Positions 26,523-35,475 of a DNA stretch of 64,000 nucleotides are shown piece by piece. Both the position numbers and the translations under genes were made by a program. How positions within the stretch are numbered: the stretch's first letter is position 1; each line of letters begins with the position of its first letter. Below the pieces are notes generated by a model. It was not told the DNA's origin and made no database searches. It was given only the letters and a program-made list of their open reading frames with translations. This stretch comes from Pseudomonas sp. MYb60 (GTDB taxonomy: Bacteria > Pseudomonadota > Gammaproteobacteria > Pseudomonadales > Pseudomonadaceae), in assembly GCF_002979555.1 (NCBI RefSeq), contig NZ_PCOZ01000004.1, positions 354,628-418,627 of the forward strand, written 5' to 3'.

Positions 26523-28037
26523 ATGGATACTTTCAGCTACTTGGGCCAGGGCTTCGGCGTTGCACTGTCCCCTTATAACCTGGTGACCGCGCTGTGCGGC
26601 ACCCTGATCGGCACCGTGGTCGGCCTGCTGCCGGGCCTGGGCCCGATCAACGGCGTGGCCTTGTTGATCCCGATTGCATTCGCCCTCGGCCTGCCACCGG
26701 AGTCGGCGTTGATCCTGTTGGCAGCCGTGTACCTGGGCTGCGAATACGGCGGGCGTATCAGCTCGATCCTGCTCAACATCCCGGGCGAAGCCTCCACCGT
26801 GATGACCACCCTCGACGGCTACCCGATGGCCCGCAAAGGCCTGGCCGGTGTGGCGCTGTCGCTGTCGGCGTGGAGTTCGTTCATCGGTGCGTTCATCGCC
26901 ACCTGCGGCATGGTGCTGTTTGCGCCGCTGCTGGCCAAATGGGCGATTGCCTTCGGCCCTGCGGAATATTTCGTACTGATGGTGTTCGCGATTGTCTGCC
27001 TCGGCGGCATGGCCGGTGACAAGCCGCTGAAGACCTTCGTCGCAGCGTTGATCGGCCTGTTCCTGTCAGCGGTCGGCATTGACGCCAACAGCGGCGTGTA
27101 CCGCTTTACCGGCGACAACATCCACCTCACCGACGGCATCCAGTTTGTCGTGCTGGTGCTGGGCCTGTTCTCCATCAGCGAGATCCTGTTGCTGCTGGAA
27201 AAAACCCACCGTGGCCAGGAAGCGGTGAAGGCCACCGGGCGCATGATGTTCAACCTGAAGGAAGCGTCTGCGGTGTTTGTCGTGAACATCCGTTGCGGCC
27301 TGCTGGGTTTCATCATGGGCGTGCTGCCCGGCGCCGGTGCCACACTGGCCTCGGCGGTTGCCTACATGACCGAGAAACGTATCGCGGGTGCCAGCGGTAA
27401 ATTCGGCCAGGGCGACATGCGCGGTCTTGCGGCCCCGGAAACCGCCATCGGTGCCTCTGCCTGCGGCGCGCTGGTGCCGATGCTGACCCTCGGCGTACCG
27501 GGTTCCGGCACCACCGCGGTGATGATCGGCGCGCTGTCGCTGTACAACATCACCCCGGGCCCGCTGCTGTTCCAACAGCAACCGGACATCGTCTGGGGCC
27601 TGATCGCGTCGTTGTTCATCGCCAACATCATGCTGGTGATCCTCAACATCCCGATGATCCGCATCTTCACGCGCATCCTTGCCGTGCCGAACTGGGCGCT
27701 GGTGCCGGTGATTGCGATCATTACCGCGATCGGTGTGTACGCGGTTCACGCCACCACTTTCGACCTGTTCCTGATGGTCGGCATCGGCATCTTCGGTTAC
27801 ATCCTGCGCAAGCTCGACTTCCCGCTGTCGCCAGTGCTGCTGGGCTTTATCCTCGGTGGCCTGATGGAGCAGAACCTGCGCCGGGCGCTGTCGATTTCCA
27901 ACGGCGCGCTGGACATCCTCTGGTCGAGCCCGATCACCTTTGGGGTGTGGGTGCTGACCGCGCTGATGCTGGCCTTCCCGCTGGTGCGGATCTACCGCAA
28001 ACGTGCCCTGCAGCGTCGTGCCGTGGCCGATGTCTGA
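26523..28037 (+). CDS. tctA: Tripartite tricarboxylate transporter, large membrane subunit TctA
   Basis: A 504-residue inner-membrane carrier with 11-12 hydrophobic segments and the two repeated family motifs GLLPGLGPINGVALLIP (near residue 35) and GVLPGAGATLASAVAY (near 265), plus CEYGGRISSILLNIPGEAST. It moves sodium- or proton-coupled tricarboxylates across the inner membrane with TctB and TctC. Its last 8 bp overlap the start of the AbrB-type gene. Confidence 0.96.
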   Translation: MDTFSYLGQGFGVALSPYNLVTALCGTLIGTVVGLLPGLGPINGVALLIPIAFALGLPPESALILLAAVYLGCEYGGRISSILLNIPGEASTVMTTLDGYPMARKGLAGVALSLSAWSSFIGAFIATCGMVLFAPLLAKWAIAFGPAEYFVLMVFAIVCLGGMAGDKPLKTFVAALIGLFLSAVGIDANSGVYRFTGDNIHLTDGIQFVVLVLGLFSISEILLLLEKTHRGQEAVKATGRMMFNLKEASAVFVVNIRCGLLGFIMGVLPGAGATLASAVAYMTEKRIAGASGKFGQGDMRGLAAPETAIGASACGALVPMLTLGVPGSGTTAVMIGALSLYNITPGPLLFQQQPDIVWGLIASLFIANIMLVILNIPMIRIFTRILAVPNWALVPVIAIITAIGVYAVHATTFDLFLMVGIGIFGYILRKLDFPLSPVLLGFILGGLMEQNLRRALSISNGALDILWSSPITFGVWVLTALMLAFPLVRIYRKRALQRRAVADV

Positions 28038-29058
28038 GGTCACCTTTAAACATTGGTGGGGAACACCGCTGGTCGGCCTGGCCGGCGGTTACCTGGCCAG
28101 CCTGGTCGGCTGGCCTTTGCCGTACATGGTCGGTTCGTTGCTGGCGATTATCCTGGTGCGCTGCCTCACGCCGTGGCAGCTGGCGGAGATTCCCGGCGGG
28201 CGCAAATGCGGCCAATGGGTGGTCGGCATCGGCATCGGCCTGCACTTCACCCCGGTGGTGATCGAGCAGGTGATGAGCCACTTCGGGCTGATTTTTTTCG
28301 GCGCGCTGGTCACCAGCCTGTCGAGCGTGGTCGGCGTGTGGCTGATGCGGCGCAGCGGTGAAGACCGCGCCACCGCGTTTTTCTCCAGCATGCCGGGCGG
28401 TTCCGGCGAGATGGTCAACCTCGGCGCACGCAATGGCGCGGTGCTCAGCCGCGTCGCGGCGGGGCAAAGTCTGCGGGTGTTGGTGGTGGTGCTGTGTGTG
28501 CCGGCGATCTTCAAGTATCTGCTGGAAGGCGGCGCGCCGCAGTTTCATCCGGCGCCGGTGAGTTGGCCGTGGCTGTTGGCGTTGTTTCCGCTTGGCGCGT
28601 TGGTGGCCTGGGGTTGGCAGCGCTTGCGTCAGCCGAACCCGTGGTTGTTCGGGCCGTTGCTGGTGAGTGCGACGGCCAGTGTCGTGTGGGATTTGCATAT
28701 CGGCCTGCCCGATGGCGGCAGCCAGATCGGCCAGTGGTTGATCGGCAGCGGTTTGGGTTGTCACTTCAACCGGCAGTTCTTTCGCCGGGCGCCGTCGTTC
28801 ATGGGGCGCACGTTGATTGGTACGGCGTTGACCATGGCGCTGGCGACGTTGGCGGCAGTCGGCCTGAGTGCCCTGACCCACCTGGACTTGCGCTCACTGA
28901 CCTTAGGCATGATGCCCGGCGGCATTGCCGAGATGAGCCTCACCGCCGAAACCCTGCAACTGTCGGTACCGTTGGTGACGGCGATGCAGGTGATGCGGTT
29001 GTTGTTTGTGTTGTTTTTGGCGGAGCCGTTGTTCAGACACTGGAACCGGCAGCCCTGA
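28030..29058 (+). CDS. AbrB-family (AbrB_dup) inner-membrane protein
   Basis: A 342-residue protein with two copies of the AbrB duplication domain: about 9-10 hydrophobic segments, with SSMPGGSGEMVNLGAR in the first half and GMMPGGIAEMSLTAET in the second, a clear internal repeat of the PGG-x-x-E-M box. Such proteins have often been mislabelled ammonia monooxygenase. The start at 28030 overlaps the tctA stop, so it belongs to the tricarboxylate operon; its transport or regulatory role there is unproven. In P. aeruginosa the same gene is followed directly by ung. Confidence 0.87.
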   Translation: MSEVTFKHWWGTPLVGLAGGYLASLVGWPLPYMVGSLLAIILVRCLTPWQLAEIPGGRKCGQWVVGIGIGLHFTPVVIEQVMSHFGLIFFGALVTSLSSVVGVWLMRRSGEDRATAFFSSMPGGSGEMVNLGARNGAVLSRVAAGQSLRVLVVVLCVPAIFKYLLEGGAPQFHPAPVSWPWLLALFPLGALVAWGWQRLRQPNPWLFGPLLVSATASVVWDLHIGLPDGGSQIGQWLIGSGLGCHFNRQFFRRAPSFMGRTLIGTALTMALATLAAVGLSALTHLDLRSLTLGMMPGGIAEMSLTAETLQLSVPLVTAMQVMRLLFVLFLAEPLFRHWNRQP

Positions 29059-29221
29059 CCAATACCGGCGTGGCTCGCAACGAGCTGCGTCCGTTCGTCT
29101 TAACTGTCAAATCTCACAGCTAGGCAGGGTGGCAGGGGGGGCGTTGAATCGAGGCTGCGACTCAATTCAACGATGGATTACGGGTCGTACTCTTGATTAA
29201 CACTCAGACAGGTATCCCGTC

Positions 29222-32200
29222 ATGACACATGATCAGAATCTCCCGCCAGCCCTGCCCTGTGACTGCACATCTACGGAGCCTGCACCCGATCAAACTACGC
29301 TGCCAGCCCTGCCGCGTGGTTGCGTGCCCGCAGTGCAGCGCAGAAGACCGAGCAAAAAAGCTGGAGGTCGCCTGCCTGACCGGCCAGATGTCGGAGGCTG
29401 CCCACCCGGTTTTCACAGCCCCCCTTCAACCCGGCTGCCATTCACGGATCTATACCCTTATATTCCTAACCTGACCCCCATACCTGGCACCGACGGCGCT
29501 CTCAATAAAGCCGCCCTGGCGGTCAGCGCCCTCGGTGTCATCTACACCCTCCAAGCTTGGTTTGAACAGGCTGGGAATGACTTTGTCTGGGTTGAGCTCA
29601 ATGGTTTTCAGGTCGCCAGCTACACCGTCTCCGACGCTGATGCAGCCATCGGCAAGGACATTACACTGAATATTGAGTCCGTCCGGTTTATCGACCAGGC
29701 GAACAACACGTTGCAAGGCTTCGTCAAGCGCTTTAGTGGCACCACGGATCAGACCGACGCCTTGAGCATCTGGGTGGACCAAAAAGAGCCAGGGGGCCTC
29801 GACCCACAGGCCAGTACACCCACCATCAATGAAAACCTGGCGCGTGTGCGTTTCGAAGATTCAACCATCGAAGCCTTCGGCATCATCACCCAGGCGGCCG
29901 CTCAACTGGGCATCAAGGTGATCATTGATAAATACCCGGTGAACCCGCTGGTGGATCAGGTCTACCACCGCAAAGAAGGTGATGTGATCTTCATCAGTAT
30001 TGGCGGTGTGATCGCCACCCACAAAGTCAGCAGTTTTGAGGCATCCGGCAACGCCCCCATCGTTATCACCATCAACTACGGCACTTGGCTACAGGTGACG
30101 CCCGGGGTAAACATTCTTGAATGGTTTGTAAGGGATAAGGCCGGTAATCAGTCCATCGGCTTTTCAGTTCCAAGACTCATACAAAGCAACGTAGGTGGAG
30201 GCACTGGTCCGTTGCTGCCTGAGGGATTTGTAGTTGAATCTGATTACGACGCAGGTTCAGACGAAGACTTCATTGACACAGATTCACAATCGAGCGACCT
30301 GAACTTTGAAATACCCATCAGAAATCATGGTTGGGCTGCCAACGACCAGGCACTCGTCACCTATCTCGGGCTGACCGCAACAGGCGAGACCTCAAAACAC
30401 ACCGAAACAGTTAACGTTCCACAGCCAAATGCGCTGCGCATTTACGTTCCTCTGCCGTTGGCGTTTGCCAAAAAACTTGCGGGCGGCCGCTTGCTGATTA
30501 CTTATGAACGCGTGCGGGCGGGTGAAGCCAATACGCCCTCCAATGCCGTCGTTTACAGTATGCGCGGCACACCTGTCGACAACAGTCGGCCGGCCCCTAT
30601 CGTCAAAGGACTCGTGGGCGGAGCCTTGCCGGTAGATACCGATCCAGTAGAAATTACCGTGCCTTTCTTCGGGCAAGATCCCAGCGACAAGGTCGACCTG
30701 ATCATCGAAGGCAAAGCCCTCGATGGCACGCCTGTTTATGCGAAATACTCTGAGATCGCGGGCACTGAACCGATCGACTACTTCCTGGACTATGCCAGCG
30801 GCTTCGCCGCCTTGGAGGGCTCCACGTTCAAAGCGTATTACGTGGTCAATGAAGACTTCACCCGCCCCTCGAAATCGGTGACCGTCCAGGTGGGTGACAT
30901 TGCGGTGACGCTGCCCCCTCCCACCTCAGCAGAAGCACCACCGCCTGATCATGTGTTTGACGAGCTCGTCAGCAAAGGCAACCTGAGGGCGCTCGTCCAT
31001 CCACATTCGAGCATCGCCCTGAACGATGAGGTCAGAATTGTTGCCACTGGCAGCAAACCAGGTGGCAGTGTAACCACCGCGTGGTTAAAAGTGACGCCGA
31101 CCTGGTTTGGCTCACCGCTGCCCTTCACGATTGCACGCGCAATGGTGCTGGCGAACAAAGACGGCACCATGACACTGCACTGGGAAGTCAGGACGCTGCC
31201 TACCGACACACCGCTTAAATCCCTGCCACTGATCGTCAACGTAGGCGCGAAGCTACAATTGAACGAGTGCCCGAGCCTGCTCGAAAGCACTTACGTGGCA
31301 CCTTGTGTCGTGCACCTTAACCCGCTGCACGTCTGGACGCCTTCGCCTCGTATTGTCACGTTCAGGGTCAAGTACCCGATGAACCCCGCAGACCTTGTGA
31401 CGCTGGTGGTACAGAACAAGCCAGGCGTAGGCATGCCCGCAATTCCTGGCAAACCCGGGATCCCGGATGCCGGCCATGACTACATCACGTTTGCCTATAT
31501 CAGTGATTTTGTCGCGGCTTACGTGGGTGAGTCCTTCACCGCGCATTTTGAAGTGAAGCGCAACAACGAGATTATTGAGTCTCCCAAACTGACCGTTGAC
31601 GTGGATGCGCTGTCAGAACAAACCCTTGACTTGGTGAGCGTTCCTGAAGCGCAAGGAGGGCTGATCGATACCAGCCAGCCTAACAGCGTCGAAGCGAAAG
31701 CCTGGCCCTTCTTCAAACAGCAGCAACCTGTCTTCATTCACCTGCAGTGCGTGGAGAATCTGTTTTTGCGTCAAGGCATCAAAGTCAGCGCAGCAGAGTT
31801 CACAGCCAGGCGCACGCGTGATCTGATCCCGCAGGACTATCTCGACAAACTCAATGATGGTGGCACCCTGAACGTGCTTGCCAGCGTATCCATGGATGAG
31901 ACAGGGCTTGAAAGCAACGCTATCGCGCTGAAACCAGTGTCTTACGGCATTCAGCGCAAGGCGTCCATTGTCAAACACATCCCGGTTGGGCAGGGTCGAC
32001 ACCGGATCGTCATAAGGCCGGATAGCCACATCGCATTTGTATTGAACATTGGCTCAGGGTCAATCAGCGTCATTGATATTCCAACCGCCAACGTCGTTCA
32101 GACGCTTATAGTGCCCAAGTGCTGGGGGATTGCCTTGAGTGCCGACGGAACAAAACTGCTGGCGAGTTATTACCACGAGATCTTGAACCCAGGGAGTTAC

Positions 32201-32875
32201 GTCCGTGTATTTGACGCCCATACCTATACACTGCTTGCTCATATCCAACTAGGTCGTCGGTTACCGGAGGATATCACGACAACCTCTGGGCAACCCTCTT
32301 GGGGGTACGCTGCAATCTCTGAGTGGCTCAATTCCTATTACGAACATCGGCTCGTAAAACTCAACCTGCAAAACCATACAGTCCAAGCAGTTTCCCCGAC
32401 TGTTCCATCGCAAATATCGAGGGTTTTCATGAGCCCCGAGAATATCCTATTTGCTGACCTTGGGGCTTCATTCGGGATGCGTCGGTACAATACTGCCTCC
32501 GATTCTTGGATCACATCAGCACCGTTTCCCGGGGCCGTCGCCGATCTTGCTTTTTCGCAAACCGGCGATAACGGCTTTTATGTCAAAGGTAACGAGTTGG
32601 GGGTTTTCAATCGAAAACTCAATACCCTGCTTCTTAAGGTGACGACATTCGACAACGCAAGGATGGTTGCTACGCACCCCATCGCCGAGAAGATTTATGT
32701 TGGTGATTTTGATCGCGATGAAGTCAGCATTCTCGACACCACAAACGACAGGCCTGAACTCATCAGTGTGTTGCCGGAATTCCACGGCCCTATGGATGCT
32801 GAAGTCACACCCGATGGCAAACATATGCTGGTAGCAAACGGTAAGGCCGACTTCGCGACACTGGTCAAGCTGTAA
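29222..32875 (+). CDS. Very large Ig-like repeat protein with C-terminal beta-propeller, function unknown
   Basis: A 1217-residue protein I do not recognise. The first ~75 residues are Pro/Cys/Arg-rich with two LPALP-x-x-C-like units and no signal peptide. Residues ~90-900 read as successive all-beta modules of roughly 100-120 residues (for example around VEITVPFFGQDPSDKVDL ... FKAYYVV), similar in pattern to the two paralogues at 35.5-39.8 kb. From about residue 912 to the end YVTN/YncE-like blades follow (GSGSISVIDIPTANVVQTL; GIALSADGTKLLAS; VTPDGKHMLVANG). Base composition is visibly AT-richer than the flanking genes. The first 80 codons are the least certain part. It ends at a shared terminator. 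Confidence 0.8.
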   Translation: MTHDQNLPPALPCDCTSTEPAPDQTTLPALPRGCVPAVQRRRPSKKAGGRLPDRPDVGGCPPGFHSPPSTRLPFTDLYPYIPNLTPIPGTDGALNKAALAVSALGVIYTLQAWFEQAGNDFVWVELNGFQVASYTVSDADAAIGKDITLNIESVRFIDQANNTLQGFVKRFSGTTDQTDALSIWVDQKEPGGLDPQASTPTINENLARVRFEDSTIEAFGIITQAAAQLGIKVIIDKYPVNPLVDQVYHRKEGDVIFISIGGVIATHKVSSFEASGNAPIVITINYGTWLQVTPGVNILEWFVRDKAGNQSIGFSVPRLIQSNVGGGTGPLLPEGFVVESDYDAGSDEDFIDTDSQSSDLNFEIPIRNHGWAANDQALVTYLGLTATGETSKHTETVNVPQPNALRIYVPLPLAFAKKLAGGRLLITYERVRAGEANTPSNAVVYSMRGTPVDNSRPAPIVKGLVGGALPVDTDPVEITVPFFGQDPSDKVDLIIEGKALDGTPVYAKYSEIAGTEPIDYFLDYASGFAALEGSTFKAYYVVNEDFTRPSKSVTVQVGDIAVTLPPPTSAEAPPPDHVFDELVSKGNLRALVHPHSSIALNDEVRIVATGSKPGGSVTTAWLKVTPTWFGSPLPFTIARAMVLANKDGTMTLHWEVRTLPTDTPLKSLPLIVNVGAKLQLNECPSLLESTYVAPCVVHLNPLHVWTPSPRIVTFRVKYPMNPADLVTLVVQNKPGVGMPAIPGKPGIPDAGHDYITFAYISDFVAAYVGESFTAHFEVKRNNEIIESPKLTVDVDALSEQTLDLVSVPEAQGGLIDTSQPNSVEAKAWPFFKQQQPVFIHLQCVENLFLRQGIKVSAAEFTARRTRDLIPQDYLDKLNDGGTLNVLASVSMDETGLESNAIALKPVSYGIQRKASIVKHIPVGQGRHRIVIRPDSHIAFVLNIGSGSISVIDIPTANVVQTLIVPKCWGIALSADGTKLLASYYHEILNPGSYVRVFDAHTYTLLAHIQLGRRLPEDITTTSGQPSWGYAAISEWLNSYYEHRLVKLNLQNHTVQAVSPTVPSQISRVFMSPENILFADLGASFGMRRYNTASDSWITSAPFPGAVADLAFSQTGDNGFYVKGNELGVFNRKLNTLLLKVTTFDNARMVATHPIAEKIYVGDFDRDEVSILDTTNDRPELISVLPEFHGPMDAEVTPDGKHMLVANGKADFATLVKL

Positions 32876-32898
32876 GTCACGAGGTACTCAAGGAGATG

Positions 32899-32938
32899 GC
32901 ATAAAAAAACCCGTACTTGCGTACGGGTTTTTTTATGC
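32899..32938. terminator. Bidirectional terminator between the propeller protein and the autotransporter
   Basis: An 18-bp perfect stem GCATAAAAAAACCCGTAC / GTACGGGTTTTTTTATGC with a TTGC loop, serving the convergent stops at 32875 (plus) and 32965 (minus). Confidence 0.95.
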
Positions 32939-32964
32939 ATCATCAAGCCTGCAACTGCATCACC

Positions 32965-35223
32965 TTAGAATTCGAAGCGCAACCCCACATTCACCCCCAG
33001 TGGTTGCTTGATAGTCTTGCCTACACTGCGCTCCAGATCCGCATGCAGCTTCAGGTTCTGCGACACCGACATCGCCACGCCCGCGCCCAGCTTCAAGCGT
33101 GAACCCGACAGGTCGTTATTGAACGAGTTGTCATTGACGAACACCTTGCTGCTCTGGTCGAACTCATGGGCCACTGCGGCCTTGAGGTACGGCTGCAACA
33201 CGCTGCCACTTTCCAATTGGAAGTTGCGGCCAGCGGTCACGCCGACTTCACCGATCACCGTGCTCGAACGATCGCCCTTGGCCTGCAGGCCATTGTCCAG
33301 GGTGTAGCTCTGGGCCTGGGTGATCACTGCCGCGACTTGTCCGTAGGGTTCAACGAAATAGCCATCGTCCAGCTTGATGTGACGACCCACTTCCGCCGAG
33401 GCGCCCACGGCGTTTTGCGTGTAGTTGCCCTTGGCTTTCTTGCCGTCGCTCATCGCCACGTCGGAATCACTGTGCAAGCGGTTGAGCTTGAGCACGCCGT
33501 CGAAGTAGAAGCCGCTTTCGGCATCCAGCCAAGTGGCGTAGCCGCCGACGTAGTAGCTCTTGATCTCAGCCTTGCTGCCACGGTTGAGGTCCAGGTCCGA
33601 GGCACTGTGGCCGGCCATTGCACCGATCAACCATTGGCCATCACCGGCCTGCAACGGCGCATCGGCACCAAGGGTGAAACCGCGTTGGGACTGGTTGTAA
33701 CCCAGGCCGGTCTTGTCGTTGGACACTTCGTACTTGTTGCCATAGGCACGGCTCCACAACCCGGAGGACTTGCCATCGTTGAAGCGCAACTCGCCCATAC
33801 GGGTACGCAGGGTAGTCATTTCACCCAGCAACACACTCGGTGCCGCGTTGAACAAGGCCAATACCGAGTTGGTGCTTGGGCTGATCACCTTGTTGTTCGG
33901 ATCCAGGTACCAATCGTGATCACGGTTATCGCTGACCAGGCCGTAGGAATAGGTACCCACGTCTACGCGGTCGCCTACCAGGCTGAAGCTCGCCCCGCCA
34001 TCGGCGGTGTGAACCACATGCAAACGGTCATCGGACAACGGATCGGCACCGGTGCTGGCGATCAGCAACTGGTGGGCGCCGGATGACGTACCGGTCACGT
34101 TGAGGAAGTCGCCTGTCAACGTGGAGAAGTCCGCCTTCATGATAAAGGTGCCGCCGGTGCCATTGAGGTGGGTCACGTCCAGTTGGTGGAACGCGCCCGA
34201 GTCGCCGAACTTGACGTTACCGCCGTTCATCGACAATTCCTTGAGTTCACCCTGGCCATCTACCAACACCCAGGTGGCATCGCTGTTGACCGACAACTTG
34301 TCGACGTTTTCCAGGCGGCCGGTCAGGACTGCGCCGTTGCTCAGGCCCACATTGGCGGTGCCACCGTCGTTGATGATGTCGCCCTTCATGGAGGCGAAAT
34401 CCAGGTTCAGGTCCAGGGCACTGCCGGCGCCTACCTGAATGTTGCCGGCCAGGTTGCTGTTGTTGACCAATACGTCAGCGGAGCCGCCGTTGATCACCTC
34501 CAACATGTTGCCGTTGCCACCCTCCAGCGTGGTGCCATTGACGAGCGTGATTGGCGTAGTACCAACCCCCGGTGAGTCCACCACGATGGCGGCACCGGTT
34601 TCCCCAACTACCCGGGTGCCCTCGAGGTGAACGCTGGCGGGTGCAATCCCATCAGCAGTGCGAAACACATAGAGACCATTGGTGCCGCCGGTGATACTGC
34701 CGCCTTGGGCGGTCAGGTTGCCGTCGATTGCCAGTATGCCAAACTCGCCGCCAATGACATCCGTGTTCGTCATCTGCAGCGTACTTTCCCGCCCCAGGTT
34801 GACGCCATAGGTGGCGCCTTCGATCCGGCTGTTGGACACCCGGGCGTGACTGCCTACACCATCTTGCTCGCCCACGATCATCCCAATGCCGCTGGCGCTG
34901 GAAATTCGAGCATCGCGAATGGTTGCCTGGCTGCCGTACAACCGGACGCCGTGTTCGGAGCCCGCCACAACCTCGCCGCCATTCATTTCAAAGGTCGAAT
35001 TCTGCGACAGGATGCTGAGAATCGAACCACCGTTGGAGATCAGCTTTGCACCGTCTTTCAGGGTGTAGCGATCAAAATCGCTGCCTGCATCAATGACAAG
35101 CTGCTGACCTGCGCCCAGGTCCACGGCGGACACGTGAGTTGCCGCCAGCGAAAAAGGAGCGATCGCCAGGATTTTGATCGCGGCAGACAAGCGCGAACGT
35201 TTGAAAAACACGTTGGTATTCAT
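32965..35223 (-). CDS. Type Va autotransporter with pertactin-like passenger
   Basis: A 752-residue outer-membrane protein. An extended, basic signal peptide (residues ~1-33, ending THVSA) leads to a passenger of about 430 residues that is a right-handed beta-helix by pattern (many short G/N-rich strand repeats such as LYGSQATIRDARISSASG, LVNGTTLEGGNGN). The C-terminal ~280 residues form the beta-barrel (SGLWSRAYGNKYEVSNDKTG; ends LGVNVGLRFEF with the terminal Phe). No serine-protease triad is visible in the passenger, so adhesion or surface display is more likely than proteolysis. It sits between the three large Ig-like proteins. Confidence 0.92.
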   Translation of the reverse strand: MNTNVFFKRSRLSAAIKILAIAPFSLAATHVSAVDLGAGQQLVIDAGSDFDRYTLKDGAKLISNGGSILSILSQNSTFEMNGGEVVAGSEHGVRLYGSQATIRDARISSASGIGMIVGEQDGVGSHARVSNSRIEGATYGVNLGRESTLQMTNTDVIGGEFGILAIDGNLTAQGGSITGGTNGLYVFRTADGIAPASVHLEGTRVVGETGAAIVVDSPGVGTTPITLVNGTTLEGGNGNMLEVINGGSADVLVNNSNLAGNIQVGAGSALDLNLDFASMKGDIINDGGTANVGLSNGAVLTGRLENVDKLSVNSDATWVLVDGQGELKELSMNGGNVKFGDSGAFHQLDVTHLNGTGGTFIMKADFSTLTGDFLNVTGTSSGAHQLLIASTGADPLSDDRLHVVHTADGGASFSLVGDRVDVGTYSYGLVSDNRDHDWYLDPNNKVISPSTNSVLALFNAAPSVLLGEMTTLRTRMGELRFNDGKSSGLWSRAYGNKYEVSNDKTGLGYNQSQRGFTLGADAPLQAGDGQWLIGAMAGHSASDLDLNRGSKAEIKSYYVGGYATWLDAESGFYFDGVLKLNRLHSDSDVAMSDGKKAKGNYTQNAVGASAEVGRHIKLDDGYFVEPYGQVAAVITQAQSYTLDNGLQAKGDRSSTVIGEVGVTAGRNFQLESGSVLQPYLKAAVAHEFDQSSKVFVNDNSFNNDLSGSRLKLGAGVAMSVSQNLKLHADLERSVGKTIKQPLGVNVGLRFEF

Positions 35224-35329
35224 TGGGTAGAACCTCTAGTCGGGTGACTGAACAAGCCAATCGATTACAGGACTCATCGACTCGGGCTTTCAGAGGCGCA
35301 GAGATTACGTACCCGCAGAGGAACTTCAT

Positions 35330-35354
35330 GTAGGCCGAATCTACGACCTTGTAG
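35330..35354 (-). promoter_or_regulatory. Alternating GTAG/CTAC half-sites upstream of the autotransporter
   Basis: Three half-sites occur at 10-11-bp steps (GTAG at 35330, CTAC at 35341, GTAG at 35351), about one helical turn apart, 107-131 bp before the autotransporter ATG. This pattern suits a dimeric regulator such as a LuxR-type response regulator, but no specific protein can be named. Confidence 0.3.
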
Positions 35355-35411
35355 GACTTTCCTTAATGATGGATGGGCGCAGCGTTGACGCGAACCGTCA
35401 GGGCAAAACCA

Positions 35412-35443
35412 ATAACCCTTGAGGCATTGACCTCAAGGGTTAT
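35412..35443 (-). terminator. Terminator after the 662-residue repeat protein gene
   Basis: A perfect 13-bp inverted repeat ATAACCCTTGAGG / CCTCAAGGGTTAT around a 6-base loop, 33 bp downstream of the stop at 35476; on the minus strand it is followed by TGGTTTTG, a modest U-rich tail. Confidence 0.75.
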
Positions 35444-35475
35444 CGGGAACGACTCAGTGCATTGGGAACAGCGCT

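Noticed and set aside
29143..29171. Inverted repeat GTTGAAT ... ATTCAAC before the 1217-residue gene
   Set aside because: Only seven-base arms and no T-run; too weak to call an operator or terminator.
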